A stretch of 64,000 bases of DNA. Source: Oxyruncus cristatus (taxonomy: Eukaryota > Chordata > Aves > Passeriformes > Cotingidae). The stretch is from contig VXAY01002602.1 of the NCBI GenBank assembly GCA_013399855.1, forward strand, positions 62,001 through 126,000, given 5' to 3'. Below are positions 35,896-48,114 of the stretch, one piece after another. The notes beneath the pieces are model-generated. The model was not told where the DNA came from. It searched no databases and saw nothing but the letters and a program-made list of their open reading frames with translations. Both the position numbers and the translations under genes were made by a program. The stretch's first letter is position 1. Every line of letters begins with the position of its first letter.

Positions 35896-37075
35896 CAGAG
35901 TGCTATAGTTTTCTAAGGATAGTACTTTCAGGATCTTGGGTGGTAATTTTTCTGAAGAGATATAGAAAACATCTCAGTCACAGGGAAATTGCTGTAGGAA
36001 AATTGACACTTTTAGGTCACCATTCATCCCACCATAAAGTATCTGTGTAAAATAGATCAGGTGATTCCTGCTCTACAGCTTCTTCTGACTATAAAGGAAG
36101 ATCTGAAGAACTTATTCTCATGTGACAATATCTGTTTGAGACCTTCACATTAAGGTTTAATCTAGTCACATTAAGCAGAGGTACACGATGCCATGCTGGT
36201 TCCTCAAGGGAATTCTGCATGGGAAAGAGTATGAGTCTACACTGTATGTGTCTTTCTCTGGGAAATCAGCTGGATGTCAGATGGTATACCTAAGGTATCT
36301 CTAATGAGACCCTGTTTGGGTGATTATACTCATCTGATATTGTTATGTGAAATGCAAACAACCTGTCCATTAATTGGGTATTGTTACTTTGCTTTGCTGA
36401 TACATTTGCACCATATCCTTTACTGTGTTTTAGTCTTCTGATTTAAACCTTTTACGGTCTGTAATTTGCCTAACCTGTAATTCCGATGCTTAAGATGGGA
36501 GGAAGGCAAGTGTAAAATTTCTAAAATATTGTGAGAAAGAAAAAACAACTACACTTAAGAAAAAACAATGAGAGTTAGTTGCTAAAGAACAGAAAATAAA
36601 TACTTATGGAAATGTGTCGGTGAGTCAGAGAAGTCAGTGGGACTACCAAAAAAGTCACTCAGTTTCATAAATAGTCAATATTGACAACTATGTGGGATAG
36701 GTTCAGAATATTAACAAATGCTTTAACTCAGAAGGTGCAAAAACAGGATAATAATATGGAGAAGTGACAGATAAAGAAGGAATAAGACATATAAAATTAT
36801 AATACAGGAACAGTAAGAAACAATAAAGAGGTAAAAAAAGTCAGAGCATATTGATTTAGGACAAAGGATGATTTCATAGTTTTTCACCATGACACAGAAA
36901 GAAAACAAAGGAAGGAAATGTAGGTGTTAAGGAGATTGAGGAATTTATTTTTAATAAGTTCTGGCTGATCCTTTCTCTTCCATTATGAATCTAGACAAGA
37001 GGTAGTAAATAGTTTGCTGGCCACGCAGCTTGACTTGAATATATAAAATCCATTGTACATTATTCAGAAACTCAT
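35896..37075. other. Gene-free AT-rich sequence
   Basis: No recognised element. Confidence 0.5.
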
Positions 37076-37077
37076 AA

Positions 37078-37200
37078 ATGCAAGGCCAGAATGGATCATC
37101 GGATCATCTTGTCTGACCTCTGCTATAACCCTGCAGAATTTTACCCAGCTGAGACCTATAATTTATGCTTGAATAATACATACAATAGCCTTTCTCCTAC
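37078..37200 (-). mobile_element. Old CR1-like LINE remnant (ancient amniote type)
   Basis: The stretch aaggccagaatggatcatc...gtctgacctctgctataac...gaattttacccagctgagac resembles the 3' part of old CR1-type elements shared by turtles, crocodiles and birds, reversed here. It is diverged, with no coding frame left. The right boundary is unclear; a CT-rich acceptor-like segment follows. Confidence 0.5.
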
Positions 37201-37572
37201 AGCTTTTTTTCCCCAAATCTTCCGAGAAACAGCTAGTCTCATTAAAGAATTTTCTGAACTCCTGAGAAAACTAGAAACCACAGAATCTTAAAGCAGAATG
37301 GTACCTCGTTCTCAGTCCTGAATAACTTTGGTAAGTCAAGGTGAAAATTATTTTGATATAAATATTCATGTTTGCAGCATTCAGAGGTTTATCTCTTTGC
37401 TTAGTGAAATGTGATCCTACCCTGTAGTGAACCAGTGCAGCAGACCATAATGATGAGACAGTGATTTCAAGCAGAGTCTAGGCAGAGTTTAACCTGTAAG
37501 TTAGCATGAGTGCCTGCTGTTTAACGCAAACATGCACCATGGCTGCTTTTAACAATATCACCTCTATGTCCT

Positions 37573-38008
37573 AGAATCATAGAGTAGTTTGGGTCAGAAG
37601 GGACTCTTAAAGGTCATCTAGTCCAACTACCCTTGAATGAGCAGGGACACCTACAACTAGGTCAGGTTGCTCAGAGCCCTGTCCAACCTGACCTTCTGTG
37701 TTTCCACCTCTCTGGGCAGCTTCTTACAGTGTTTCACCACTCTCATTGTAAAAACTTTTTCCTTATACCTAATCTGAATTAACCCTCTTTAGTTTAAAAT
37801 CATTACTCCTTGTCCTACCACAACGTGCCTGTGTTCCCAGGAACTCTGTTCCCATCTTTCTTTTAAGTCCTTTTTAAGTACTGTAAGGCTGCTAAAGGAT
37901 CTCCCTAGAGCCTTCCGCAGGCTGAACAACTCCAACTGTCTCAGCCTTTCCTCATCGTTGGTCCAACCATCTGGTCATTTTTGTGGACCTCCTCTGGACC
38001 TGGGAATC
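37573..38008 (-). mobile_element. CR1 LINE, 5'-truncated
   Basis: Begins with a degraded octamer tail (agaatcatagag) and the gggtcagaagggactcttaaaggtcatctagtccaac block, then runs into ORF2 C-terminal sequence with the cacctctctgggcagc segment. It ends after a gtggacctcctctggacc motif. Several indels disrupt the frame, making this copy look older than the one at 32679. Confidence 0.88.
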
Positions 38009-40133
38009 ACTTGTAAGTGCTTGTTTCTATGAAAATGGGTAAGAGAGTATCACTCAGTGCATCCCGGTGTGTCATCTAGAAAGGTCAGTATTGTACAAAT
38101 AAAAGACTGATAACTTTGTTTACTTGAAAGAATATTCCAGAAATGTGAAGAATAGTGAGACTGTTAAACTTGACAGCATGCCATGGTCAGCAAATAGGGG
38201 CTTGCCAGATGCTAAGGAGCATAGGAAGAAATGTAAGATTTATGTGATTTTCCTGACAATTCTGGTTTCTGCAGAATAAATCATTAACTAGCCTTTTGTG
38301 TCCTGTTCTTACTGAGATCCCAAAGGAATTTATATCACATTGATGTATAAACTCATGAAATATACACTGTTCTTTAAAGTTTATCCAAAATATTATTTAA
38401 AACTTCACACAATAATTGTGGACATATTTATCACTTTTTCAAAAGCTACTTTTGTACATTTTATTCTATGTCAGTCCTCTTCTGATCTTCCCAGTTTATC
38501 TTTCTCTGCTCTTGCTTTACTAGTCATGGCATTATTTCCTCTCATGCATATAATTTTTTTTGTTCTTCTATGAACTTTTTTATCTTCCTCTAGTTATTGT
38601 CAAACAATTCTTCTACTTTTAAACCTTTATTGTTGGTCTTTTCTTCTCAAAGTAACAACGCGAATTACAAGAACATTGGCAATTTTAGAGAAATCAAAAG
38701 CAGCAATGTTTTTAAACATCATTACGTATAGATCAGGAAAAAAATGAAGTCTGGTTTTGAACCAAAATTTCAAAATTTTTTACAATTTTATATTGCACAT
38801 TTACCTATTTGATGATGATTAATAGATTAGAACTGAGAAGGAATGTCCTTATCCATGTATATATTAAAATTGTATTTTTTCCCCCCTCAGATTATAGAAG
38901 TAGTACTCTATGTGGGTATTGAACAAAGAAACAAAGAAAAAAAATCATCAAATAAATTTATCTCTTTGAATGATCCACAAGCATTTTACATGGAATAATA
39001 ATATTGATAGCTAATTTATATTACAAAACATGTCATTTCAGACTGGGGAAAATATGAAAAATGAGACCTCCTTTTTATCTTAGGAAGCTCATTGCATTGA
39101 GCCTTTTCCTTAAGGGAAACCACATTGTCTATTTTTAAATATTTAAAATTTAACAGTCAAGTATTAGTGAAGAATGTACCTGATAAATCTCACTATACAG
39201 CAGAACACTTGTATTGTCTTCTATATACACTACCTTTGGAGAAAAGTTAGTTATGCATGAGACTATCCTGAAAATTTTGACATGAAACTAAGCCAGAATC
39301 CTGTTCATATTATTCATACATGACTTGTGGTTCACCAAACTGTAACAACACAAGCCACTTCACAAAGTCTTTTAACGTTAAACTGGCAGAGCCACTTTCT
39401 CAAGGGATTTTCTATGCCAGCTCAATCCTTGATCCCCTTTGTGCAGATATGCCAAGAATATAAACTTTTGGTTATGAGTTCTAACAGATATTATTTTCCA
39501 TTGGAGAGCAAATATGAAAAGAGCATGTCCATTCCAATTCTTTCTCTCTTGTAGTTCTTAGCATGATACCGAAACATTGGGAGTAATTAAACAAAATTAT
39601 ACTGTTAATCCCAAGGTAAAAGTGTGACTAATGATTAATTCTCTGGTATTTTGTCAAAACTCTTCTCATAATTTTAAAACTCTAGTCAATATTCCCGTAG
39701 TTAATTCTCCCTAAGTAAATTTTTCTTTCCACTATGAAAATGTTTGTGTGTTGATTAATAAATAATTTATCAAAGTTCTAAGGATATGAATTTTGTAGTT
39801 ATTTTTCTTTAATATTTTGATCAAAACTTTTAAGTTTTCAAACATGTATGTATTTTGAGAGTCACATAATGGATTTAATTTTTACATGTTTATATGTTAT
39901 TCTTGCATCAAGAAGATAAGTAAGACTTATTTTCCATAAAGGTATAAAAAAATTTATGCTACATTTTATACGGTCCTACTTTATACTTCAGTTAAAAGCC
40001 AGTTTTTTTTTTAAAAAAAGAGCTTTCAGAACTGTACTTCTTAAACCATATGTGCACAAACAAAACAGATACAGCAAAAGTAATTTTTAAATCCAATTTT
40101 ATAAAATGTACTTATTAAACAGTAAACTATTAC

Positions 40134-40223
40134 CTTGCTGTCTTTCAAATCCCCATTTATTCTTGCATTATATTCTGTCACCCATGATTTATTCATTGCT
40201 CTATAGATGTCTTTAAAATCAAA
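40134..40223 (-). other. Candidate 90-nt exon, minus strand
   Basis: On the minus strand a pyrimidine tract ends in ttttttttag at 40224, and the interval ends CAGCAAG before a gtaata donor at 40133. The 90 nt is phase-preserving and open in exactly one frame (30 codons, starting FDFKDIYRAMNKSW and ending NGDLKDSK), with ordinary mixed composition. I do not recognise the protein. A 30-codon frame stays open by chance fairly often, so this is a lead, not a gene call. Confidence 0.25.
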
Positions 40224-41875
40224 CTAAAAAAAAATAAGTAGTCAAATTAAACTAATTTATTGAACTACAATACTTACATCTAAGCAGGGCTTTTAGCAGT
40301 CCACGTAGTAACAAATTTCACTGGATATTTTAATGGAAATTTTTTGTCTATTGACCTGTAGCTTGAAGTTTCAGTGCAGAAGAAGAATGTGATTGTCTAC
40401 CTTTAGGAGGAAAAAGTCAGGTAGTTCCTTTCTTAATCAGAAAATGAGAGGAATAGACAGTTCTACAGAACAAAAGTTAGATTCTGTTTCAGACATCAAC
40501 ATTAAAATAAGACACACTGTGTCTTTGAATTTTGTGGGGGGTTTTTTTCTGTTGATTATAAATGAAACCTAGGGTGAAAACCCAGGTGTAGATGCCTAAA
40601 TAATAGACAACATTCTTGCAAGGCCCAGTGACCTTAGACAAGGTCTACATTTCAGAAAGTTCTAATTAATTTAGGTGCACTGCAAATTATTCCTTCACCA
40701 CATTTAATTATTTAGAATTTCTCTCTAATCCTTGGTCTGACTGAGTTTGGTTTTGATTTATACCATAGAAATTCCACTGGTGAGATATGACACATCTCAC
40801 TTTAACTCAGGAGTGCCAAGTAGAAAAAAAAGCTGCAAACCCCACAAACCACTAAATAGTCATTAATTTTTAGATACCTGTGGATAGGGAAAAGAGCTGG
40901 AGCATGTCCTACGTATTACATGGGTAGTCAGTCTAGAATGTATTAGTCCTACTCACAAGTCAATCTGTATCTGGAGGCCAGGACTGATCCTGGCATTAAT
41001 GCCTTAGGCAGTGCAGAGGTCACCAGATTAGTACAAAAATATTAGGGATTGATGGGTACCTGGAGAGAATTTATGTCTGCCTATGTTTAGACACCTGTCA
41101 GGACCAGAGGTTTGTACATCTCAGCAGCAAACTATCTCTATTTATGGATATTATAGAGAGCTTCTATAAAAAAATTTATTCAGACAAAGATTTAGGTGCA
41201 TATTGTGAAGGTGCACTTCCATATACTTACAATAGCTCTGCTACAGATGTTGTAGTGTCTACTAATACGATCTTCCATCTCTTACAGCCCTGTTAGTAAC
41301 TAAGTTTAGGTCAAACAAAAGTGACCTTTTTAATTTCCATTATAGTGAATTTCAAAGCTATCTTTTCTTCTTTAAACCTTATGTCCATTTACCATGACTG
41401 GTTATCATTTATCCCATTTGTCACTGTTCTCGAAAATCTCTGAATATTTAATTATACAGACAGATGTATATAGGGACTTCCAGAAATTCTAGGACCTTTG
41501 ATTTCTATTTAATTCATTGAAAATTAGGTACTTGGAAAATGCTGCCAAACATCTACCAAAACCTTAGTAAGAATAAGAGAGTTAGTTCATGATCAACAGT
41601 GTTGGGCTTTAGCTAAACAATACCCTATCACAAAAAAAAAAAAAAATTTCTAAACAAATACCCACAAAAATAAGACCCTGAAGAAGAATCTGTACCCCAC
41701 ACCAGAAAGCAATGTATTCAGAGAAACTCTTCATTTCCAAATCCAATTCTAATCCTGAAACCAATATTCAGTGTATGCATAGAGATCCACCTGAGAATAC
41801 CTTAAAATAGAACTATGACTATCACAAAATTTCAAGACTCCAACCTGTGATTTTGGCTTCTTCCCTTTTCTTACT

Positions 41876-41893
41876 AAAAAAAAAAAAAAACCA

Positions 41894-41933
<40 letters not shown>

Positions 41934-41956
41934 ATCAAAGGGAACCCCCCCCCCCC
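41876..41956. repeat. Poly(A)/poly(C) homopolymer cluster
   Basis: Fifteen A, an interruption ccac, about 38 A, then catcaaagggaa and 12 C. Run lengths at such sites are unreliable in assemblies. The open frames drawn through it on both strands are artefacts. Confidence 0.9.
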
Positions 41957-44900
41957 AATTTTTAAAGAGGAAAATTTATTCCAAGAAATAAGTAATTTTC
42001 TGAGGACCAGTCTTGCAACATTAGCATAATCAACAGTTTCACTTCCTCCACTGGTGTTCATTCGGTTACACATCATTGTCTTTTGCAAGAATGCTCTTCT
42101 AATGCTGTTTCATTTATAATTATTAGTGGTAGTATTAGTATTGTTAGTGTCAGAAACTCAGGTTTAATTATGAAGTTTTTTTACATAAGACCTTAAGGCC
42201 AATTAACTTGAAACTTTTTTGAAGCCTACATGCAAAATCACAGTTATATTACATACACTTTGCATGTGCTTTTTATGGGAAAAAAATGACATAATTTACC
42301 TCCACTTTTTATATTTTTCATTAAAAATAATTAGTACATTCACATATACTATGACAAGACAAGACAGAACAAAGACCTTCCCCTCCCCACCCCGTAAACT
42401 GTTAAACCCATAAAGAAACTATGGAACATCAGGAATTTCAGGAACAATCATGAGGCTCTTTATCACATCTCCTTTTCCTGTAGAAAGATCTAAAAATTGA
42501 TTATACTATCTAAATTATATTTACATTTATTTCTAGTGACTATTTCAGGTAGTAAGTTCCTTATAAATATCAATATTGAACATTTGTGTTTAAAGTAAAC
42601 ACTTTCTAACATGCTTTCTTTTACAGGAAAACTTTCTAAAATTTGTTCTCAATTTTAAATGCAGGTTTTCTTGAAAGAAGTCTACAGTTTTATCTCTTTT
42701 TTTCTTCACACTTTCTTCCTGAGATTTTAAGTCTGCAGCATCATATGAGGGAAAAGATGATGGGATTTTATTGACACCAAAATGTCTCTCCCAACGTAAA
42801 AGGCATAATCTGTTCTCCATTAAAATGAAAATATATAATAATGATTCCATGTTTATAACCAACTCTTGTTTTATAATTCATTTCCACAAGAATAGGTACA
42901 GAAATATTTCAGATATTAGTTACAAAATATATTCTGTTTCTTGTGAAACCTGTTCAGTTTTATAGGTATGAAAAGAGACATCAGATATAAATCAGACAAA
43001 GACTGAACAGTTTTGTAAGTCCTACATATAAACTACAATATCAATATTCTATTTTTGCCCAGCTACAACTTTTCTGGTAAATGTCAAGCTCTAGACTTGA
43101 ACTGAATATAACTCTGTCTGATAGGAAACATAGAAGCAAGAGAAAATAGACATTTGATAGTTCCTAAAAACAACATTTCCTTTTTTTTTTGCCTCCAAAG
43201 TGGATAAATCATTTTAACTGCTAATACATCACCAGACAGGAAACTAGAAACATTCCATTTGTCTTTAGATACTCATAAATTAGGAATTAAATTCTAGAGT
43301 AGAAAGTTATACTCCCTGTATAGTCAAGAGAGAGGCAGAGTCCTGGACCTAATGATTAGCATTACAAAAAATCTCAATCATAATTTAAGGCACTAGATTT
43401 AGAGTCACAGATTATGTTTAGGCTCCTAAAGTAGGGATGCCATTTACACTGGTAAGCTGGTAGCAAAAAAAATTCATCGAAAAGTTAGTAGCTAAAGATG
43501 TGAGTAGCTAAGGATGAAATCCAAAGAGCTAACGAGGCTCCCACATAGCTTAGCTGAGATCTGAAATACAAAGTGAGCAATTTAGTGAACAGTCAGCTAG
43601 CGGCTTAGAAGTCTGCAAGTTTGTATGCCCATCTGTTGTCACCAAAGAACCTACTTAAAACATTTATAAACTTGTCAAAATCCTGAGATACCTATGCACT
43701 GAGATACGTATCTATGCACTATTCTTGTGCATGTGAGCTTGCATAAGTAGAATCACATGTACCTTTTTCAATCCTGAGTGGGCTAGAGAAAAAAAAAACA
43801 CAACTATATTGTAGCTCAGAGATTAATGGGGTCTTATGTGGGTATATCTTCCCTATGCCAATTCTTATTGGATGACTAAGGCAATTTCCTGTACAGTATA
43901 TTCCCTACTAGAAAATCGGCTCATAGGGTCTCATTACAAAAGAGATCCGAGGGTGTGTTTTCCCTACATAGTAGGGATCACAGGATCCAAATCATAGACC
44001 ATGAAAAGAAATACTACATTTATACTGGGACAAGCCACAGAAGACAGTATGAAAATAATTAGAAATTAAATGATATGAGACTAAAATATTAGTATTGTGT
44101 TGTGTAACATGCAGTATGCTATCCAATACTCAGGACTTAAAGGCACCACGTGGTTGAGATGGACACACAAAGTAGGCTAAGTAATATGCCTTTTTCCTTT
44201 TCCTTTTATTTTTTTGGTTTCTAAATAAACAATATATATTACCTCTTGATTATGAAAGTCCTGCAATTTAAATATTAAACATTTTTTTGCACGCTAATAA
44301 AATATCACCTGGCATTAAATTGATGTTTAACTAGCACAAAATTTATATGTCAAGGTATAATTAAGAAAGCCCATAAAAATGTAATAAAATTCATGTGATC
44401 TATTGCCAGTTTTACATCCAGACTGAAAAAAGTCTTCAGAGACTTCACTTGATACTCACTAGGCAGATATATTTTCTTTGTTGTTTTAACAATTTATGGA
44501 ATGAAAAAGAAAAGCAAAATAACTTCTTGTAGATAGTCTAAGTACTGCATGAAGTAAGACTATTGCTAATCACATATTACTGTGCCTATATTTGTTTAAA
44601 CACACTGAGGAAGAAAAAGCTACCACATAAGGAAATTTTTTGTTACCAATTACAAATGAGGTTAAGTTCATCCAGATAATTTTTTTAAGGAGCATAATTA
44701 TTTGCTTTGTGGTGGTGTGGGTTTTTCTGTTTTGTTTTGTAAAATGACTATGAGAAAATGATACCTCTTCCTTCACAATTTATTCTTTTACTTAGTGTAC
44801 CTTAGTTTGGAAAGAGGACGTCTCTTAGGCAATGAATTGACTGAATTCCTTCTTTGAAATGATGTCAAAAGAGTGTTTAGTAGAGTTTTAATAATATATA

Positions 44901-46396
44901 TGTACATAAACCAACCAGAGCCAGTAATATTTTCATGTACCTTGAGGTGTATAATAGGAAGACCTCTGCTGACACTGTAGACTTTTACTATGACAATATG
45001 AACATCCTACAGTTTATCTATTTGTGTTTGGAAATGATCCATAATCCATTTAAAATCACTTTTCAGATAACAGGTTTAAGTAATTTCAGCCAATTGATGA
45101 AACAAATTTAGGATGCCATTGAAAATGTTCTCATGAATAATTATCACCTGACATACACAAATTCTAGTCCAACCTTGGTTACACTCTAATTGCCTACACA
45201 TGCTTCAGGAACTAAATTTCTGAATGCAGTGCAACATTTTTCCTTTGTCTTGTTATCTAGGAAACAGGATACACAGCAGCTTAATTGTTTAAAATAAACT
45301 GTGATTCTTTGCTTAAATAAAACCTCCATGAACTGAATAGAACCAACACTTCAGAATAATCTGTGAAGTTTCAACATTTTCCTTATGATCACCTGACATA
45401 TTTTGCTGTAGATAAATTCTCCCTCACATCTTGGGAAAGCAGAAAATGAGGAAATGTTCAGATACAAGTGTAAAAAAAACACCTGGATATTAGTTGCTTT
45501 TATTCTTCATCTTTACCAAGAAAGAAGTTAAAATGACAGCCATTTCAAAGGGACAGATCAGAGACAAACACAGATTTGATTTTGAATGGATGTCAGTCCC
45601 ATATTGAAGCCTGGGACTAATGCCATGTATTGGGAACTCAAATATCATGCAGTTTATAAGAAGAAAGAATCAAAGCCGATAACCCATCCTAACAGAATTT
45701 AGCTACTATTAAAAAGGATGCTTTCAACAGTCAGTAGCTTCAGTTCCTTTAGCAATTTGCACAGCTTCCAGCAACCATGGAAACTTACAGCTTTTTCTCC
45801 CACAATAAGCTAATATTTTCTTCATCTGTTTCACGGCAATTTAAATGAAAATAATCTTCTTACTTATTACCTTTATATAATTTTTTTATAAATGGTATTA
45901 TGTTTGTCTTAAAGATTTATTTTAAATGTCTCCAAAAACTATCTCCCCATATAACAGATCTGAAATGATTAGGCAAAGCTATGAACAAACATCATTTTTT
46001 TTCCTTTATTTCTGCTTATTATATTTTTAATGAAAATTATATTTTTAGCATTTCTTTATAAATTGATTGCTACATATTTATTCTATATTGTTAACTGAAG
46101 TTAAGATATCAAAAAATTATAACTTATTAAATATTTCCTTGTAAAATATTTTTAAAAATAACTCTCAAATTTTCCTATGAGTTACAATGTAGCAATTTTT
46201 CTTCTTTTAAGTTCTCTTCTACATCACAACAAATCAAATTGAGGTGCATTCCTGACTGAAATCCACTAACATCTCTCATTTGGAATGACAGAACTTCACT
46301 GGAATCCACAAATGAAGCACTTGGGCTTTCAGGAACATGTAAAACTGAATTGATTTCCTGATTATCTCTCATAAGAATAAAACTCTTTTTACTTAC

Positions 46397-46440
46397 AATC
46401 AAGTAGAATCTCAGAAGCCAACAGAATCTCATAAAACTCT
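46397..46440 (-). other. Candidate 44-nt exon, minus strand
   Basis: On the minus strand a consensus donor gtaagtaaaa starts at 46396, and an acceptor (cctttgcaaatcttccag) precedes 46440. One open frame reads EFYEILLASEILLD, entered and left mid-codon; a second frame is also open. It cannot splice in frame directly to the candidate at 40134. Unrecognised and possibly chance. Confidence 0.18.
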
Positions 46441-46964
46441 CTGGAAGATTTGCAAAGGAAGTGTTAACCTTGCTCTTTCATAGAGCTCATCCTCAGGTAA
46501 GTAACAGGCTTTTCTCTGATGTGAACTCCTTGATTTTATTATTTAAATGTGGTATGAATCTATAATCAATAAAATAGTTCCTGTTCAACTTCAACTGCAG
46601 AGAAGTGGTCATAGCTAAAGCTCCACTAAATCCAGTAGTCATCAAGTTGCCATACAGAGTTTTTTGGAAAAGCTAATGATCAGGAAATGAATTTTACTTT
46701 TCATTGAAGAGAGTGCTTTTTCCTTACGTTGTAGCAAAATGTCTTTGATGCTCTTTTTGAAGGTATGCATGAAATTATTTTTTATAGACACAGTACAAAT
46801 AACTGGTAATTTTAACAGATATAAAAAACATAGCTAGCCAAAACATTGTTTTATTGTTTACTACCTCTGTTAGCAACAGCCTTATAGGTTCCCAAAAGGA
46901 TATCAAGAATTCTGAATTATTCAGACCTTTGGATACAGTGAAAGGCTTCTGGAGTCCTGTGGTG

Positions 46965-47540
46965 TGTTGTGGTTTAACCTCTGCCGGCAATTAAGGCCCA
47001 CACAGCTGAGTACACTCACCCCTGGTGGGATAGGGGAGCGAATCAGAAGAGTAAAAGTGAGAAAACTTGTGGATTGAGATAAACACAGTTCAGTAGGTGA
47101 AGCAAGAGCCACACACACAAGCAAAGAAACAAGGAGTTCATTCACCACTTCCCATCATCAGGCCATCTCCAAGAAAGCAGGGCTCCATCACACAGACCAG
47201 TGACCTGGGACAGCAAGTACCATCACTCTGAACATCCCCTCCTTCCTTTTTGCCTCATCTTTATATTCTCAGCATGATGCCATATGGTACGGGATATCCC
47301 TTTGGCCAGTTAGGGTCAGCTACCCTGGCTCTGTCATCTCCCAGCTCCCTGTGCATGCTCAGCCTCCTTGATGATGGGGTGATGTGAGAGACAGAAAAGG
47401 CCTTGACTCTGTGTCATCACTGCTCAGCAGTAATAAAAACATCCCAGTGTTACCAACACTGTTTTCAGCACCAATCCAAAGCATAACCCCATCACTGGCT
47501 ACTGCGAAGAATATTAACTTTATTCTGGCCAAAACCAACA
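46965..47540 (-). mobile_element. ERVL-type LTR, minus strand, apparently solo
   Basis: Starts TGTTGTGGTTTAACC and ends CCAAAACCAACA on the + strand, the reverse of the avian ERVL-like LTR also seen at 4122 and 7630. Internal blocks match those copies: atggtacgggatatccctttggcc (reverse of the gggatattcca block), a TATA-like element near 47259-47266, and the 5'-end block reading gttaatattctt on the minus strand. No clear 5-bp duplication was found, and no internal retroviral sequence adjoins. Confidence 0.8.
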
Positions 47541-47544
47541 TGTA

Positions 47545-48110
47545 CAGTTAATGAAATAATTCTGTAAACTGTCTGTGGATAATAGAAGTAACTCATATTC
47601 AGCAGAGATATAATCCCTTGAAAATCATGCAAGTACTTCATATTTCTCCAGTTCTGACAGAATTAACAGTAATACAACATCCAAGAAATAAAAGTAGAAT
47701 TATTTATGATTATGATGATATATAGAGTAACATATCAAAAATGAATAGACCATGGGGGTTTTCAGTTTGGTTTGTTTTTAGGAGTATATTCCTTTATTCA
47801 AGTAGAAGACAAGATTTTGAAATAAATGCTGTGGATTGAACCACAGTGATTGAAATATTGATTTCTTTACTACGCTGATTGCAAATAGGTGATTTAGATT
47901 AACCTGGAGTAAGCTTTTGTCAGAAATGTGAGACATCATATTTTTTTCTTACATCATCAAGTCTATGGCTGCAAAGATATAATTAGAGTAAGCTGGGAAA
48001 AATCCATCTATTTAAAATAAGAAAAAAAGTCAGAAAAAAAGATGATTTGAACCAAGTGAGGAAACAATGGAATGAAAAGCAAAGGAAGAACAAAAGATAC
48101 CTCAAAACCA
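47545..48110. other. Gene-free AT-rich sequence
   Basis: Nothing recognised. Confidence 0.5.
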
Positions 48111-48114
48111 ACAA

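Larger units (their letters stand above)
38012..46960. other. 9-kb stretch with no certain gene
   Basis: No transposon was recognised. Two minus-strand candidate exons (40134 and 46397) and a homopolymer cluster at 41876 are listed separately. The minus-strand open frame at 42590-42862 lacks good splice signals. Confidence 0.45.
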
